A stretch of DNA of 64,000 nucleotides from JAJFHI01 sp050633705 (GCA_050633705.1 JBOEGZ010000020.1:1-64000), one strand, 5' to 3'; positions 52,248 to 62,800 are shown, counted from the first letter of the stretch. The notes: generated by a model not told the origin, from the sequence alone. Made by a program: numbers and translations.

Positions 52248-52874
52248 ATGATCGAGCAGCCAATCAACAACTCTGCTTCCAAAACGGCAGACAAATTTGG
52301 CATAGGACGCCTCGTTCGAGGTTTTCGTGCAGATTCGCGCGGAGCTGTCGGCGTCGAATTCGCCCTTGTCGCGACCCCACTGTTCCTAATGATCTTTTCA
52401 ATCTTAGGCTATGGCTACTACATGTTGTCGGTCACAACACTGGATGCAGCAACAGAAAATGCTTCCCGCGCGATACGCACGGGACAATCCCAAAATGCCG
52501 GCGCGACAGTCAAGGCGTTTAAAGATAGCATTTGCGCTGCAAACTCCAGCACCATCGACTGTAGCAAGCTGCAAATCCATGTTGAAAGTGATGCCTCTTG
52601 GGCAAACATCTCTCCACCGTCTTGCGTTCAAGGCACAACCACTAAGGTATTGGCCTCGGGAGTTGCGGAAAAAAATGGCGACGGAACCGATGCGCTGATT
52701 GGCGATTCTGCAGGTTCGGCGGGCGACGTATTTTTGTTGACGGCTTGTTATGAATTCGATCTGCCGCAAGTTATTCCGCAGTTTGCCGCGCTATTTGACA
52801 GCGGATTAAGCAATGGATCCGTCGTCCTGCAATCTTCAACTGCATTTCGCATCGAGCCCTACAAGGAAAACTAG
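52248..52874 (+). CDS. tadE: TadE-family minor pilin-like protein
   Basis: Tad pilus pseudopilin, 208 residues. The TadE motif is at residues 30-60: FRADSRGAVGVEFALVATPL followed by FLMIFSILGYGYYML, with the Glu after the cleavage site. The periplasmic part contains four spaced cysteines. The ATG at 52248 follows AAGAG at 8 bases; TTG/ATG codons 9-11 codons earlier are possible. It is followed after 54 bases by a second TadE-like gene. Confidence 0.82.
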   Translation: MIEQPINNSASKTADKFGIGRLVRGFRADSRGAVGVEFALVATPLFLMIFSILGYGYYMLSVTTLDAATENASRAIRTGQSQNAGATVKAFKDSICAANSSTIDCSKLQIHVESDASWANISPPSCVQGTTTKVLASGVAEKNGDGTDALIGDSAGSAGDVFLLTACYEFDLPQVIPQFAALFDSGLSNGSVVLQSSTAFRIEPYKEN

Positions 52875-52928
52875 GTCACGCTTTTCCTTTAAACTTTGAT
52901 GAACACAATTGACGACGGAGAACTCGAT

Positions 52929-53681
52929 ATGCCAAGCAATTTTTTCGGATACGAATGGCGTATCAAACGCGGCAGCCTCAAAGCCCTCATCAAAAATGAA
53001 GAGGGTGCGGCAATGATCGAATTTGCAATGGTTGCACCGATATTGCTGTTTCTATTGATTGGCACCGTCGAGATTAGTCGAGCGATTCAAATCAACAGAA
53101 AATTTGCCATGGTCACTTCAATGATGAGTGACCAAGTCGCACGCGAACAAGAATTCGGGACGAACTCCACCGAACGCAACGCGGCGCTTCTGGGTATTAC
53201 ACAAGCCATTGAACACATATTAAGACCTTACGACACATCACAGCTCAGCTTCGTAATCTTGCCAATTGCTCGTGAAAGTGCTGCTGCTGGTGGCAACTCT
53301 TACATTTATGCCGGACCATACGACTACAACGGATATGGTTTCCCCACAGGCACCTGCCAAGACTACGACGGAACGCAGGGCGAAGGTCCAAACATTGACA
53401 TCAATAAACTGGTTCCAGAAAACGCCCGTGTTATTGTCGTCAAATCAAAGTACGTATTCGATCCGCTGTTCACTTCAGTTTTCTCAGCACCTCTTTCCGG
53501 TCTGAGCGACTCACGCGTATTTGACTCCTCCGTCACCTGGCACAGTTTCTCGGTTCACAGTCCTAGACATGACTGCAACCAATTGAACAAAGGTGGTGGC
53601 AACGCTTGTCCGTTGTCGAAGGCCGACTGCCAGGCAAATCCAGATATTAATCCAGATTTCTACACGCCTCCGGTTCCATAA
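52929..53681 (+). CDS. TadE/TadG-family minor pilin-like protein
   Basis: Second pseudopilin-like protein, 250 residues. The TadE segment reads KNEEGAAMIEFAMVAPILLF followed by LLIGTVEISRAIQI. The exported region carries several cysteines near the C-terminus (HDCNQLN, NACPLSKADCQANP) and a Gly/Tyr-rich loop. GGAG sits 8 bases before the ATG at 52929, which is preferred over an earlier in-frame ATG. No von Willebrand domain is present, so it is not a full-length TadG. Confidence 0.82.
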   Translation: MPSNFFGYEWRIKRGSLKALIKNEEGAAMIEFAMVAPILLFLLIGTVEISRAIQINRKFAMVTSMMSDQVAREQEFGTNSTERNAALLGITQAIEHILRPYDTSQLSFVILPIARESAAAGGNSYIYAGPYDYNGYGFPTGTCQDYDGTQGEGPNIDINKLVPENARVIVVKSKYVFDPLFTSVFSAPLSGLSDSRVFDSSVTWHSFSVHSPRHDCNQLNKGGGNACPLSKADCQANPDINPDFYTPPVP

Positions 53682-53743
53682 ACGTCGACCGTCCGCGCCC
53701 AAAACAACCAAACACGACAGCGAAATTGACAAAAACCAGAAAT

Positions 53744-53770
53744 AGGGTGGCGCACATGCTGCCCTTTTTT
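53744..53770 (+). terminator. Intrinsic terminator after TadE genes
   Basis: AGGGTGGC (53744-53751) pairs with GCTGCCCT (53758-53765, two wobbles) over a 6-base loop and is followed by Ts to 53770. Outer arms AAAACCA and TGGTTTT extend the structure. Confidence 0.8.
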
Positions 53771-53966
53771 GTGGTTTTTCACGCTTAAGTCGTGCCGACC
53801 ACATGCTCGCAAACGCCTCAGAACCGCTACAAAACTTGAGAATTCGCCCAAAAATGGGTTTTACAGATCATTTTGTGGGGCAAGGCTTGCAGAAACACAG
53901 TTCACACCGCTATGCTTTTTAGCTCCTGGGGGACCGTATTGAAGTGCACATTCAGAAAGAAAACCC

Positions 53967-54596
53967 ATGGGTCGGCGATCAGTCCATACAGCCGAAGAGC
54001 TTCGCGAACTAATTCTAACCGCAGCAACCGGTTTAATTGAATCCGGTGGCTTGGCTAGCCTTTCGGCGCGTGAAATAGCTCGACGTATCGAGTATTCACC
54101 CGGAACTCTTTACAACGTGTTTGAAAACCTCGACGATCTTGTGTTGACGATCGAAGGTCGAATGCTGGACGCACTCGCCGATCGGCTGAGTAATGTTTCA
54201 AACAATTCAGATCCGCGCGCGCACGTTAAAAACCTCGCAGAAGCATACCTGCAATTTACTCACGACAACCCACGTCTTTGGAATCTTTTGTTCGAACATC
54301 ACCTGCCCGCTGATCGCGATATTCCAGATTGGTATCAAGCCAAGCTCGATGATTTGATGGGCCGAATTGAAACGGCTCTGCAACCCCTCCTACCCAACGG
54401 TAATGAGCTTGCACTCAACAGAGCAGCCCGAGTGTTATGGGCCGGAGTTCACGGCATCACAACATTATCAACAACCGATAAGCTCTCAACGATCACCGCT
54501 GACAGCGCGCGCCCTCTGGTTGACAACTTGGTTGATACATATCTGGCTGGCCTTAATCACCTCGACGACGAGCGGGCGACAAAACCAAGTGGTTAA
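53967..54596 (+). CDS. TetR/AcrR-family transcriptional regulator
   Basis: Helix-turn-helix repressor-type regulator, 209 residues. The N-terminal DNA-binding domain reads GGLASLSAREIARRIEYSPG followed by TLYNVFENLDDLV. The C-terminal ligand-binding domain belongs to the WHG/TetR_C_33-like type (FTHDNPRLWNLLFEHHLP, VLWAGVHGITTLS). The inducer and target are unknown; the neighbouring hydrolase-like gene faces it. Confidence 0.85.
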   Translation: MGRRSVHTAEELRELILTAATGLIESGGLASLSAREIARRIEYSPGTLYNVFENLDDLVLTIEGRMLDALADRLSNVSNNSDPRAHVKNLAEAYLQFTHDNPRLWNLLFEHHLPADRDIPDWYQAKLDDLMGRIETALQPLLPNGNELALNRAARVLWAGVHGITTLSTTDKLSTITADSARPLVDNLVDTYLAGLNHLDDERATKPSG

Positions 54597-54627
54597 AACA
54601 TCACCACCGCGCGATGTTGGGATGTGG

Positions 54628-54652
54628 GATGATCGAGTTAAATTCGATCATC
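54628..54652. other. Perfect inverted repeat between convergent genes
   Basis: GATGATCGA (54628-54636) and TCGATCATC (54644-54652) with a 7-base loop, shortly after the TetR stop and before the end of the convergent ydjM-like gene. No U-run follows; it may still act as a bidirectional transcription end. Confidence 0.5.
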
Positions 54653-54701
54653 AAACAACTGATCTTAAGAGACGAACCGCCATAAGTGAGGCAAGAGACA
54701 C

Positions 54702-55514
54702 TTACTCGTTCGGCGGGATGCTCCCGGTCTCGATATCACTCTTACTGGTTTGTTCGTTACGAGCGGGTCCTGCGACCAACTTTTCAGCATTCTGAAATAC
54801 CCCACCAAACCAAACATTGTTGTCTGGCAACATTCTTTCATGCAAACCCGCCCAAAGGTTGCGCGATGAAATGCCGTCAACGAACGTCTTGGTCGACGGT
54901 GTCATAAATAGCATGGCGACAATTGCCACTGCCATTGCAACATTGTGACTTGGGCGTTTGCCATCTATCCATTTCAAAGCTGTACCGAAAGATACCTTCA
55001 AGCGGCGGTCCAAAATATCTACGGAATACATCTCATCAAGCACGAGATGCACAATGTAGCCGATAAACATGAACCCTGCTGCCAACCACGCGACACCCTC
55101 ATGGCGCTGCAAGACATGATAAAAGACGACAGCCGTCGTTGCACTTACGAAAGCCGCCGCCAACAAAGAGTGCCATACGCCGCGATGAACGGAAATCCGG
55201 TGGAAGATTTCATGTAGCCCATAACGGACAATTAGAAGCGTTCCGAACCAAAGGATCCAAAGCTCCGCTATTGAGAATTTTTGTGCAAAAGCGAATAAAA
55301 CCACGAACGAAAAGAATATCGCGAGACCGCCAAACATAATGCGGCTTGCTCTGGAGTTTTCGAGATCGATGTCGGGCAGAACAGATCCCAAAACCCCGGC
55401 CATCGTAATGGCGATAAGGTTTTCTGGGGCCACCACATCCGCCGCCAGTGTCAAAGTCGCAAGCGCACCACTCACAACGGTTCCGGCTGCGATGTGCGTT
55501 GGAAAGTTTGCCAT
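54702..55514 (-). CDS. YdjM-like membrane-bound metal-dependent hydrolase
   Basis: Inner-membrane protein of 270 residues of the LexA-binding/YdjM hydrolase family. It begins MANFPTHIAAGTVVSGALAT, with the metal-binding His, and has VLGSVLPDIDLENSRASRI and HRGVWHSLLAAA, which hold the other conserved Asp and His residues. At least five hydrophobic helices alternate with these motifs. A polar tail of about 30 residues follows. Biochemical function is not known for the family. Confidence 0.82.
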   Translation of the reverse strand: MANFPTHIAAGTVVSGALATLTLAADVVAPENLIAITMAGVLGSVLPDIDLENSRASRIMFGGLAIFFSFVVLFAFAQKFSIAELWILWFGTLLIVRYGLHEIFHRISVHRGVWHSLLAAAFVSATTAVVFYHVLQRHEGVAWLAAGFMFIGYIVHLVLDEMYSVDILDRRLKVSFGTALKWIDGKRPSHNVAMAVAIVAMLFMTPSTKTFVDGISSRNLWAGLHERMLPDNNVWFGGVFQNAEKLVAGPARNEQTSKSDIETGSIPPNE

Positions 55515-55744
55515 TGCGAATACCCCCTACGGCTCGATGTTTGAAAAAATCGAATTTCCTGAGCGCTCGCGGCTCCAGATGTAACAGGGATTTGAAACAG
55601 CGAAACCGCGATCAGCCTTCATATGACTAGGATTCGCGCGCGCTCAGAGATTGGAACCAGCAAGGGATGTGGATAACAGGTCGGGAAACATCACAATTCC
55701 CACATTCACAGTCTGGAATTCGAACGAGCCGTTTCGAGTTGTAG

Positions 55745-56668
55745 CTACGGCAAGCTTTTTTTTGATGCCTTGTAGACGCTGGCGGCGATGCGAAACGTAT
55801 TTGCGTATGCCTCGACTGTCCGCGAAATTGGCTCGGCGTACCCCCCGCCAACGACGATGGCGACAGGGGTGTTGTGGTCGTGGCAATAGCTCAAAACACG
55901 CCGGTCACGTTGTCCCAGACCATCCATTGAAACCGATAGACGACCCAGCCGATCATCAACCAACGGGTCGACCCCGGATATATATAAAATGATATTTGGT
56001 CGAAATGCCGAAATTGCCGCCAGTGCTTGGTCAACCGCAATCATGTATGCCGTATCGTCTGCGCCATCCGGCAAAGCGATATCCAGATCGGACATTTCTT
56101 TTTCGAATGGAAAGTTGCGCGCACCATGCACACTCACAACAAAGGTTTCCGGGTCATCGCGTAGTAATGCGGCGTTGCCATCGCCTTGATGAACGTCAAG
56201 ATCAAGAATAGCGATCCGTAACCCTGAACATTCGTGCTGCAGGACTCTGGCCGTGACGGCGAGATCGTTAAATACGCAAAACCCAAAACCAAAATCATGA
56301 TGGGCATGGTGTGTTCCACCGGCCAACTGCCCCGCTGCTCCAACTTGCAACGCCAAACGTGATGCCGCCAGAGAACCGCCAACCGCACTGCGAGACCGTC
56401 TGAGAAGAATTTCACTCCACGGCAAAGCAATTTTCTTTTGCTCTTGTTCACTCAGTGTTCCGGCAAAAATCGCATCGACGTAGCGACGGCTATGCGAGCG
56501 ATAAAGATCATCGCGTGAAATCATCGGCGACTGTGAAAAACGAAATCCATGTGCTTCGGTTTCCCCACACAAAGTCTCGTAAAGCATGCGGTACTTTTGG
56601 GCGGGGAAACGATGACGTTTTGGGAGCGGAAGATCGGGGATATTTGGATAGAAAATATCAAACGCCAT
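55745..56668 (-). CDS. Histone-deacetylase-family protein (class IV-like)
   Basis: Zinc-dependent deacetylase of the HDAC/acetylpolyamine amidohydrolase/AcuC superfamily, 307 residues. Key motifs are LAGGTHHAHHDFGFGFCVFN (His dyad), AILDLDVHQGDG (zinc Asp and His), ILYISGVDPLVDDRLG (zinc Asp) and VGGGYAE. The usual catalytic Tyr position is in GGGY. The likely substrate is an acetylated protein lysine or small amine; the short length and the DPLVDDRLG pattern match bacterial class IV/HDAC11-like enzymes. It is transcribed alone. Confidence 0.88.
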   Translation of the reverse strand: MAFDIFYPNIPDLPLPKRHRFPAQKYRMLYETLCGETEAHGFRFSQSPMISRDDLYRSHSRRYVDAIFAGTLSEQEQKKIALPWSEILLRRSRSAVGGSLAASRLALQVGAAGQLAGGTHHAHHDFGFGFCVFNDLAVTARVLQHECSGLRIAILDLDVHQGDGNAALLRDDPETFVVSVHGARNFPFEKEMSDLDIALPDGADDTAYMIAVDQALAAISAFRPNIILYISGVDPLVDDRLGRLSVSMDGLGQRDRRVLSYCHDHNTPVAIVVGGGYAEPISRTVEAYANTFRIAASVYKASKKSLP

Positions 56669-56784
56669 AGAAATAACGACTCACATAAATTGTCCATCGG
56701 AGCTGGTAAAAAAAACAATTGGCATGAAGATGCCAAATTGTATCTGCCCGTTCTTGAACGCCTCTCGCCGCAGATACAAAGCGC

Positions 56785-57375
56785 TCAGGTCCCCAGCACC
56801 CTATCACAGTTTAGTTCAATAATTTCTCCAAGATCTGGCACCAACTCAGGCCACTCCTTTATCGGACAACCAGCCAATGCGCCACGCAACGCCGCAATCG
56901 ATCCACCATGACTTACAGCCACCGTCAGATCCTGACGCGGCACACTTTGCAACCAACCGAGAACGCGATCTCGCAAGGCAAATGTCGTTTCTCCACCGGG
57001 TGGAGAGAATGTTCTTGGTTCGTGGATCAGACGGGCAATATCCTGACCTGAAGTATAAATTTCATCCCACGTTTGGCCTTCCCAGGCACCGAAATTCATT
57101 TCCGCGAGACGCTGGTCGGTGTGTAAGGATGCAGGCCTCGAAGTCCTGTCAATAATGGCGACTGCCATTTGTGTCGTTCGCTGCAACCCTGAGTGATAAA
57201 CCCGGCTCGGGTTCTCGGCTGCCACCTTTGCGGCAATTTCTGAAAGTTGAGCCTGCCCTTCTGGAGACAACGCAACATCCCGTGCGCCATAACATCGCCC
57301 GGCATAATCTGTGTCGACGGCCGTGTGACGCACCATCAGCAAGCGGGGTTTGTTTGGCGGCGTGGCGTTTGTCAT
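56785..57375 (-). CDS. cobC: Histidine phosphatase, probable alpha-ribazole phosphatase
   Basis: Phosphoglycerate-mutase-like phosphatase of 196 residues. The catalytic His is in LLMVRHTAVD, and the other motifs are ARDVALSPEGQAQL, YHSGLQRTTQ, MNFGAWEGQTWDEI (acid Glu) and VSHGGSIAAL. Its ATG overlaps the cobU stop by four bases, which supports the cobalamin role of removing the phosphate from alpha-ribazole phosphate or the final cobalamin phosphate. Confidence 0.85.
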   Translation of the reverse strand: MTNATPPNKPRLLMVRHTAVDTDYAGRCYGARDVALSPEGQAQLSEIAAKVAAENPSRVYHSGLQRTTQMAVAIIDRTSRPASLHTDQRLAEMNFGAWEGQTWDEIYTSGQDIARLIHEPRTFSPPGGETTFALRDRVLGWLQSVPRQDLTVAVSHGGSIAALRGALAGCPIKEWPELVPDLGEIIELNCDRVLGT

Positions 57376-57917
57376 GGTTTCAGCTGTAATGGCAAACCTG
57401 CAGCGACGAATTCAACATGATCAACAACTGACGCAACTCTCTGATTAAGAAGGCCATGTACATCACGAAATTCTCGCGCCAAAGCATTGTTCGGTACAAT
57501 ACCATGGCCAAGTTCATTGGAAACGAAGACCAGTGTCGCTGGCGAAACAGAGATTGCTGCTATCAGCTTATCCAGTTCATCGGCAATTTCCAGCTTGGCA
57601 TGCATTATATTTGACAGCCACATCGTCAGGCAATCAACCAGCACGATATCATTGACCTTTACCTCAGACGCAATCTGGATATCCAGCGTCAATGGAACAT
57701 CAATCGTTACCCAAGATTGATCCCGGCGCTCACGATGCATCTTAATACGCGCGGCCATTTCTTCATCATGACATTCCGCCGTTGCCATATAGACCTTTCG
57801 CAATTGCGCGTTATTTTGCCCATGACGTTCGACGATTTGCTCTGCCCGGTATGATTTCCCCGAACGTGCGCCGCCGAATATCAAGCTTGTTTTGGCTGAA
57901 AAAATTTCTTCACTCAT
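57372..57917 (-). CDS. cobU: Bifunctional adenosylcobinamide kinase/adenosylcobinamide-phosphate guanylyltransferase
   Basis: Activates adenosylcobinamide to GDP-cobinamide (CobU/CobP), 181 residues. P-loop GGARSGKSYRAE near the start, the phosphoryl/guanylyl histidine region IKMHRERRDQSWVTI, and VLVDCLTMWLSNI and FVSNELGHGIVPNNALARE are typical. Both ends overlap neighbouring genes by ATGA, placing it between cobS and cobC in one operon. Confidence 0.93.
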   Translation of the reverse strand: MSEEIFSAKTSLIFGGARSGKSYRAEQIVERHGQNNAQLRKVYMATAECHDEEMAARIKMHRERRDQSWVTIDVPLTLDIQIASEVKVNDIVLVDCLTMWLSNIMHAKLEIADELDKLIAAISVSPATLVFVSNELGHGIVPNNALAREFRDVHGLLNQRVASVVDHVEFVAAGLPLQLKP

Positions 57918-58744
57918 GGGCCTGACACAACAACGATATAGATCACCAATGAAATGATTTTGGCAACAACCACGGCCGCACCGAAGACGTCACCGGTGAA
58001 GCCGCCAATATGCCAGCGTGCCAGCAACGTCACGCATCCGCCAGCAAAGCCTGCGCCTACAAGCACTGATAAAGCGCCGTACAAGCCAAGCATAGCCCCT
58101 ATCATCATTGCTGCGATAGCCACTGCGGCGGCAATTGGTAAGGCTTGAGGCGGACCGAGCATTCGCCCCAGACCATCGCCGCGCGCAGCGCTCAAAAAAT
58201 AGTACGGAACGGCAATGCCCAATCGCGCCGCCGTCGCCACCGCAATAACAACACTAGCTGCTGCGAATAATCCAAGTGACGCGACAACCTCAAACAGCAA
58301 TGCTGCTTCGGCTCCAACCGCAAATATCAAACCAAGCGCGCCGAAGGTCCCAAGATTGCTATCCCTCATGATTTCCAATTTTCGCGATCGGTCGTGGCCA
58401 CCGCCAATCCCATCGCAAAAATCCGCAAGGCCATCCTCGTGCAACGCGCCTGTGACCCAGGCCATTGCGATCATTGCAAACACGGCGGCAGCAGCGGCGC
58501 CAAGGCCTAACAACGTGGTCAGAACCAATACGATGGCACCGAATAGACCGACCACACTTCCGACAATTGGAAAGACCCAGAAACTTTCGCCCAAACTGGT
58601 CGGCGTTGTGGAGGCATTGAGTTTAGGAACGGGCAGGATTGTCAGCAGGCTAAAAGCGCTGGCTATGTCGCCACCAAGCCTCTTGGCGAGGGATAAATCG
58701 CGCTTGTCGCCGGATGGCGCGGTTTCATCCATGTCCGATATCAT
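57914..58744 (-). CDS. cobS: Adenosylcobinamide-GDP ribazoletransferase (cobalamin synthase)
   Basis: Membrane enzyme joining GDP-cobinamide and alpha-ribazole to give cobalamin, about 276 residues with several hydrophobic helices. The conserved motif is MAWVTGALHEDGLADFCDGI followed by GGGHDRSRKLEIMRDS; also SLLTILPVP and RWHIGGFTGDVFGA. The start at 58742-58744, 20 bases inside the cobT end, was chosen because more upstream codons overlap cobT deeply; the ATG at 58730-58732 is also possible. Confidence 0.92.
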   Translation of the reverse strand: MISDMDETAPSGDKRDLSLAKRLGGDIASAFSLLTILPVPKLNASTTPTSLGESFWVFPIVGSVVGLFGAIVLVLTTLLGLGAAAAAVFAMIAMAWVTGALHEDGLADFCDGIGGGHDRSRKLEIMRDSNLGTFGALGLIFAVGAEAALLFEVVASLGLFAAASVVIAVATAARLGIAVPYYFLSAARGDGLGRMLGPPQALPIAAAVAIAAMMIGAMLGLYGALSVLVGAGFAGGCVTLLARWHIGGFTGDVFGAAVVVAKIISLVIYIVVVSGP

Positions 58745-59789
58745 CGCCCTGCTCTTTGGCACGATTGCTAACGGCGGCTTCAGCGAACGTTGCCATATTG
58801 TTGTGTGTCGCGGCAGCCGCGCGGATAATTTGTGCGCCAAGGGCTGCACCACTGCCCTCACCAAGGCGCATGGAAAGATCGAGCAACGCAGACAACCCCA
58901 AATGTTGCAAAAGCCGACTGTGCGCAGGCTCAGCGGAAACATGGCCGGCTATGCAGTGGGCGACAATTCCGGCCTCCTCGGCAAAAAGCGGCGCGATGGC
59001 CGCACTCACGACATAACCATCTAAAACAACCGGAATACGCTTCATGCGGGCTGCCAACACGGCCCCTGCAATTGCAGCCGTTTCTCGACCACCAACACAA
59101 CGAAGCGTTTCAAAAGCCTCAAGCGGTAAAGCCGCATGACATTTTATCGCCTGGTCAATAACGCTGGCTTTATGAGAAACCCCACCTGCATCAAGTCCTG
59201 TACCGGGTCCTGCCCAGTCTTTTCCGCGACCGCCCAACGCCCGACTGCAAAGTGCAGCAGCGACCGTGGTATTGCCAATACCCATTTCACCAAGACACAA
59301 CACGTCGATGTCATCGCCGACAACACCTGCTCCGATATTCAAGGCGGCAATCGTTTCCACTTCAGACATTGCTGGCGCTATCGTCATATCCCTTGTCGGT
59401 TTATCAAGGTCGAGCGCAACAACATCCAACGACAGACCAAAGGCTTCAGTAAGTGCATTAATGGCAGCACCACCAGCGCTGAAATTGCCAACCATCTGTG
59501 CCGTTACATCAGCCGGATAAGGACTAACACCTCGCGCCACAACACCGTGATTGCCAGCAAAGATCACAACCTTAATAACGTCCGCTGAAACCTTTGGCGC
59601 GAGAGGGCGCCCCCCATGCCAGCCCGCCAGATGAATGGCGACATCTTCGAGGCGGCCAAGCGACCCCGGTGGCTTTGTCAATTCGCCTTGGCGGCCTCGC
59701 GCAAGATCTTGTGCGGCAAGATCGCCAACGGGCAAGTCAGCCATAATACGGGAAAGGTCATTGCGGTTTGTAAACATCTGCAGAGCCAT
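58725..59789 (-). CDS. cobT: Nicotinate-nucleotide--dimethylbenzimidazole phosphoribosyltransferase
   Basis: Makes alpha-ribazole phosphate from dimethylbenzimidazole and nicotinate mononucleotide, 354 residues. Family blocks are LTKPPGSLGRLEDVAIHLAG, FAGNHGVVARGVSPYPADVT, LGEMGIGNTTVAAAL and VLDGYVVSAAIAPL; a conserved acidic residue near the C-terminus lies in MRLGEGSGAAL. The ATG at 59787-59789 is used, three codons after a TTG. It lies 69 bases after the RND pump gene on the same strand, and no cobalamin riboswitch is seen in front of it. Confidence 0.93.
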   Translation of the reverse strand: MALQMFTNRNDLSRIMADLPVGDLAAQDLARGRQGELTKPPGSLGRLEDVAIHLAGWHGGRPLAPKVSADVIKVVIFAGNHGVVARGVSPYPADVTAQMVGNFSAGGAAINALTEAFGLSLDVVALDLDKPTRDMTIAPAMSEVETIAALNIGAGVVGDDIDVLCLGEMGIGNTTVAAALCSRALGGRGKDWAGPGTGLDAGGVSHKASVIDQAIKCHAALPLEAFETLRCVGGRETAAIAGAVLAARMKRIPVVLDGYVVSAAIAPLFAEEAGIVAHCIAGHVSAEPAHSRLLQHLGLSALLDLSMRLGEGSGAALGAQIIRAAAATHNNMATFAEAAVSNRAKEQGDDIGHG

Positions 59790-59858
59790 ATCGCTCAATC
59801 ATAACCCGCGCAATAGCTCCACAACGGATGGTGGCCAAACTGGCCTAAAAAACCAAAG

Positions 59859-62800
59859 TTATTCGGCAGCAGACGGCTGCATCTCGCTTTCGAGCTGGCG
59901 GCGTGTATCGCCTGGAGAACCAGATCTGCGCGCCACAAGAGCATATGCCACAGGCACAATAAAGATCGTAAAGAGCGTTGCCACTGATACGCCAGCCAGC
60001 ACAACCACGCCGATGACGGACCGCGTTTCAGAACCGGCACCCGAAGATAAGATCAAAGGCAGGGCTCCAGCAACCGTCGTCAGTCCCGTCATCAAAATCG
60101 GGCGCAAGCGTACGGTTGAGGCTTGGAAAATTGCTTCATCAAATGGTGTGCCTTTGTCGCGCAATTGATTGACAAACTCGACAATCAAAATGCCATTTTT
60201 GGCGGCCAATCCAACAAGCGCCACCATGCCGATCTGGCTATATAAATTAAGTGATCCCCCGGTGATATAGAGACCTAACAAACCACCGGTTATCGCTAGA
60301 GGCACGGTCAATATAATAATGAAAGGATGAATCCAGCTTTCAAATTGCGCTGCCAGTACGAGAAACACAATGAGAATACCGAGTAAAAATACAAAACTGA
60401 TCGAACTGTTTGATGACTTAAAATCACGCGACTGGTTCTTGAAATCGATACTGGCTGTTTCCGGTAGATTGTCACGCACCAAACCTTCCAAGTAGTCTAA
60501 CGCATCACCCAACACCAAATTGGGACCAAGGTTCGCCGACAGCGTGATTGCGCGCACGCGATTGTATCGATCGAGCTGTGCTGAATCCGCTCTCTCCGTC
60601 AGGCGAACGATATTGGACAAAGGAACAAGCTTATTAGAGCGATTGGAACGCACGTAAATATTCTCAATATCCGTCAAAGTCTGCTGTTGGCTGCGTTCGC
60701 CTTCCAACAACACATCATATTCACGACCCTGGTAGATATACGTCGTGACCTTGCGCGAGCCCAACATAGTCTCAAGGGTTTGGCCAATATCTGAAACCGT
60801 GACACCAAGTTCAGCGGCGCGGTCATAGTCAATTTTCACGTCAAGTGTCGGACGGGTTTCTTTGTAGTCCCAATCAACACCAACAAGGCCTGGATTGCTG
60901 TCTGCGATTTTTTTATTGATGATATCGCGCCATTCGGCCAGCTCTTTGTATGTGCCGCCACCGATTACAAATTGCACCGGTTTCTTGATCCCGCGGCCAA
61001 AACCCTGGCGCATGATCGGGAAAGCACGCACATCGGGAAGGTCGCTAAGTTTTGTGCGGATCTCGGCCATAATATCGAATGCGGAACGCCGCTTGCTCCA
61101 ATCATCGAGAAGGACAATAACAATACCGGAGTTAAACGTCTGAATGGTGCCAAACCCGCGCGGCGCCCGGACCAACAACCGCGTTGCCTCGCCACTGTCG
61201 ACGAGCGGCATCAACCGGCGTTCAATCTCATCCATATATTCAATCATATGATTGTAGGTTGCCCCTTCTGGTCCAGAGACAATCACAAAAAAGGCGCCAC
61301 GATCTTCGCGCGGAGCATACTCAGAAGGCACCTGCTTAAACAGCCAATATGCACTCCCTGATACTGCAACAAAAACAACGATCGGAACTAATGGCACGCG
61401 CAAGCAACCGCGCAGAAGCCAAGAATAAACGTCTGTCATTCGACTGAAAAAACGATCCAGCGTGCGAGCAACGAAGCCTAGGTCTTTGCGTGGCTTTAAA
61501 AGCTTGGAGGCAACCATCGGTGAAAGACTAAGGGCAACAAGGCTTGAAAACGCGACCGCTGCTGACATTGTGAGAGCAAATTCAGAAAACAGTCGACCAA
61601 TATCGCCCTCCAAGAAAGCCACGGGTGTAAACACCGCAATCAACACCAACGTTGTTGCAATGACCGCAAACCCGACCTGACGCGCGCCGCGATAAGCTGC
61701 AACCAAGGGCGTTTCACCGAGACTATCCATGCGTCGGTAGATATTTTCCAGAACCACGATGGCATCATCAACGACCAAGCCAATTGCCAGCACCAAAGCC
61801 AACAAGGTCAGAAGGTTTATTGTAAAACCTAATGTGTAGAGGACAATAAATGTCGCAACGATTGAGACCGGAACCGTTACGGCTGGCACCAACATCGCGC
61901 GCAGGTTTCCAAGAAACAATAAGATCACAAGTATGACAGCACCGACTGAAATAAACAGCGTCTTATAAACCTCGGCGATGGCCCCTTCGACAAACACCGA
62001 TATGTCGAAGCTCTGCTCGATACTCATACCCTCAGGCAGCGTCGGGTTGATCTTATCCTTCAATGCCCGCCCGAGCCGAGACACTGCAATCGTGTTGGCT
62101 GTTGATTGTTTGACGATACCGAGCCCAACCATCGACTGGCGGTTGCCGCGAAAGAACGTTCTGTCTTCAATGGCGGTTTTTTCAATCCGGGCAATATCAC
62201 CAAGCCGGATGAGATACTGATCCGTTCGTTGCAACACGAGCTTGCGAAAGTCATCAGCACTTCGGAAATTACGGTCAAGGCGAACCGTAAACTGGCGTCT
62301 TTTCGATTCAATGCTTCCAGCAGGCAATTCGACGTTTTCAGCGCGCAACGCTCTTTCGACATCAATGACCGTCAACTCACGAGCGGCCATCGCCTTGCGA
62401 TCCAACCATATTCGCATGGCCAATGATTGCTGTCCGCCAATGCGAACACGCGCCACACCATCAAGAACCGAGAACCGGTCAACAAGATATCTGTCGGCAT
62501 AATCTGTCAGTTCTGGAACAGACATGCGGTCGCTGGTGAGGTTCAACCACATCACAACGTTGTTGTCGTCATCAACTTTTTCGATTTCAGGCGGCTCAGC
62601 CTCCGGCGGCAAATCATCCAGAATTGCTGAGACTCTGTCACGGATATCATTCGCCGCCGCTTCAACATCGCGTCCCACATTAAATTCAACTGTGATGTCG
62701 GAGCGTCCGTTGCGACTACGCGATTCAATAAACCGAATTCCTTCAACGCCAGCGATGCGACTTTCGATGAGCTCGGTCACACGATTTTCAACGACGGTTG

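Noticed and set aside
59790..59858. Cobalamin riboswitch upstream of cobT
   Set aside because: The interval is only 69 bases and lacks the B12-box pattern; it has just a short GGCC hairpin.
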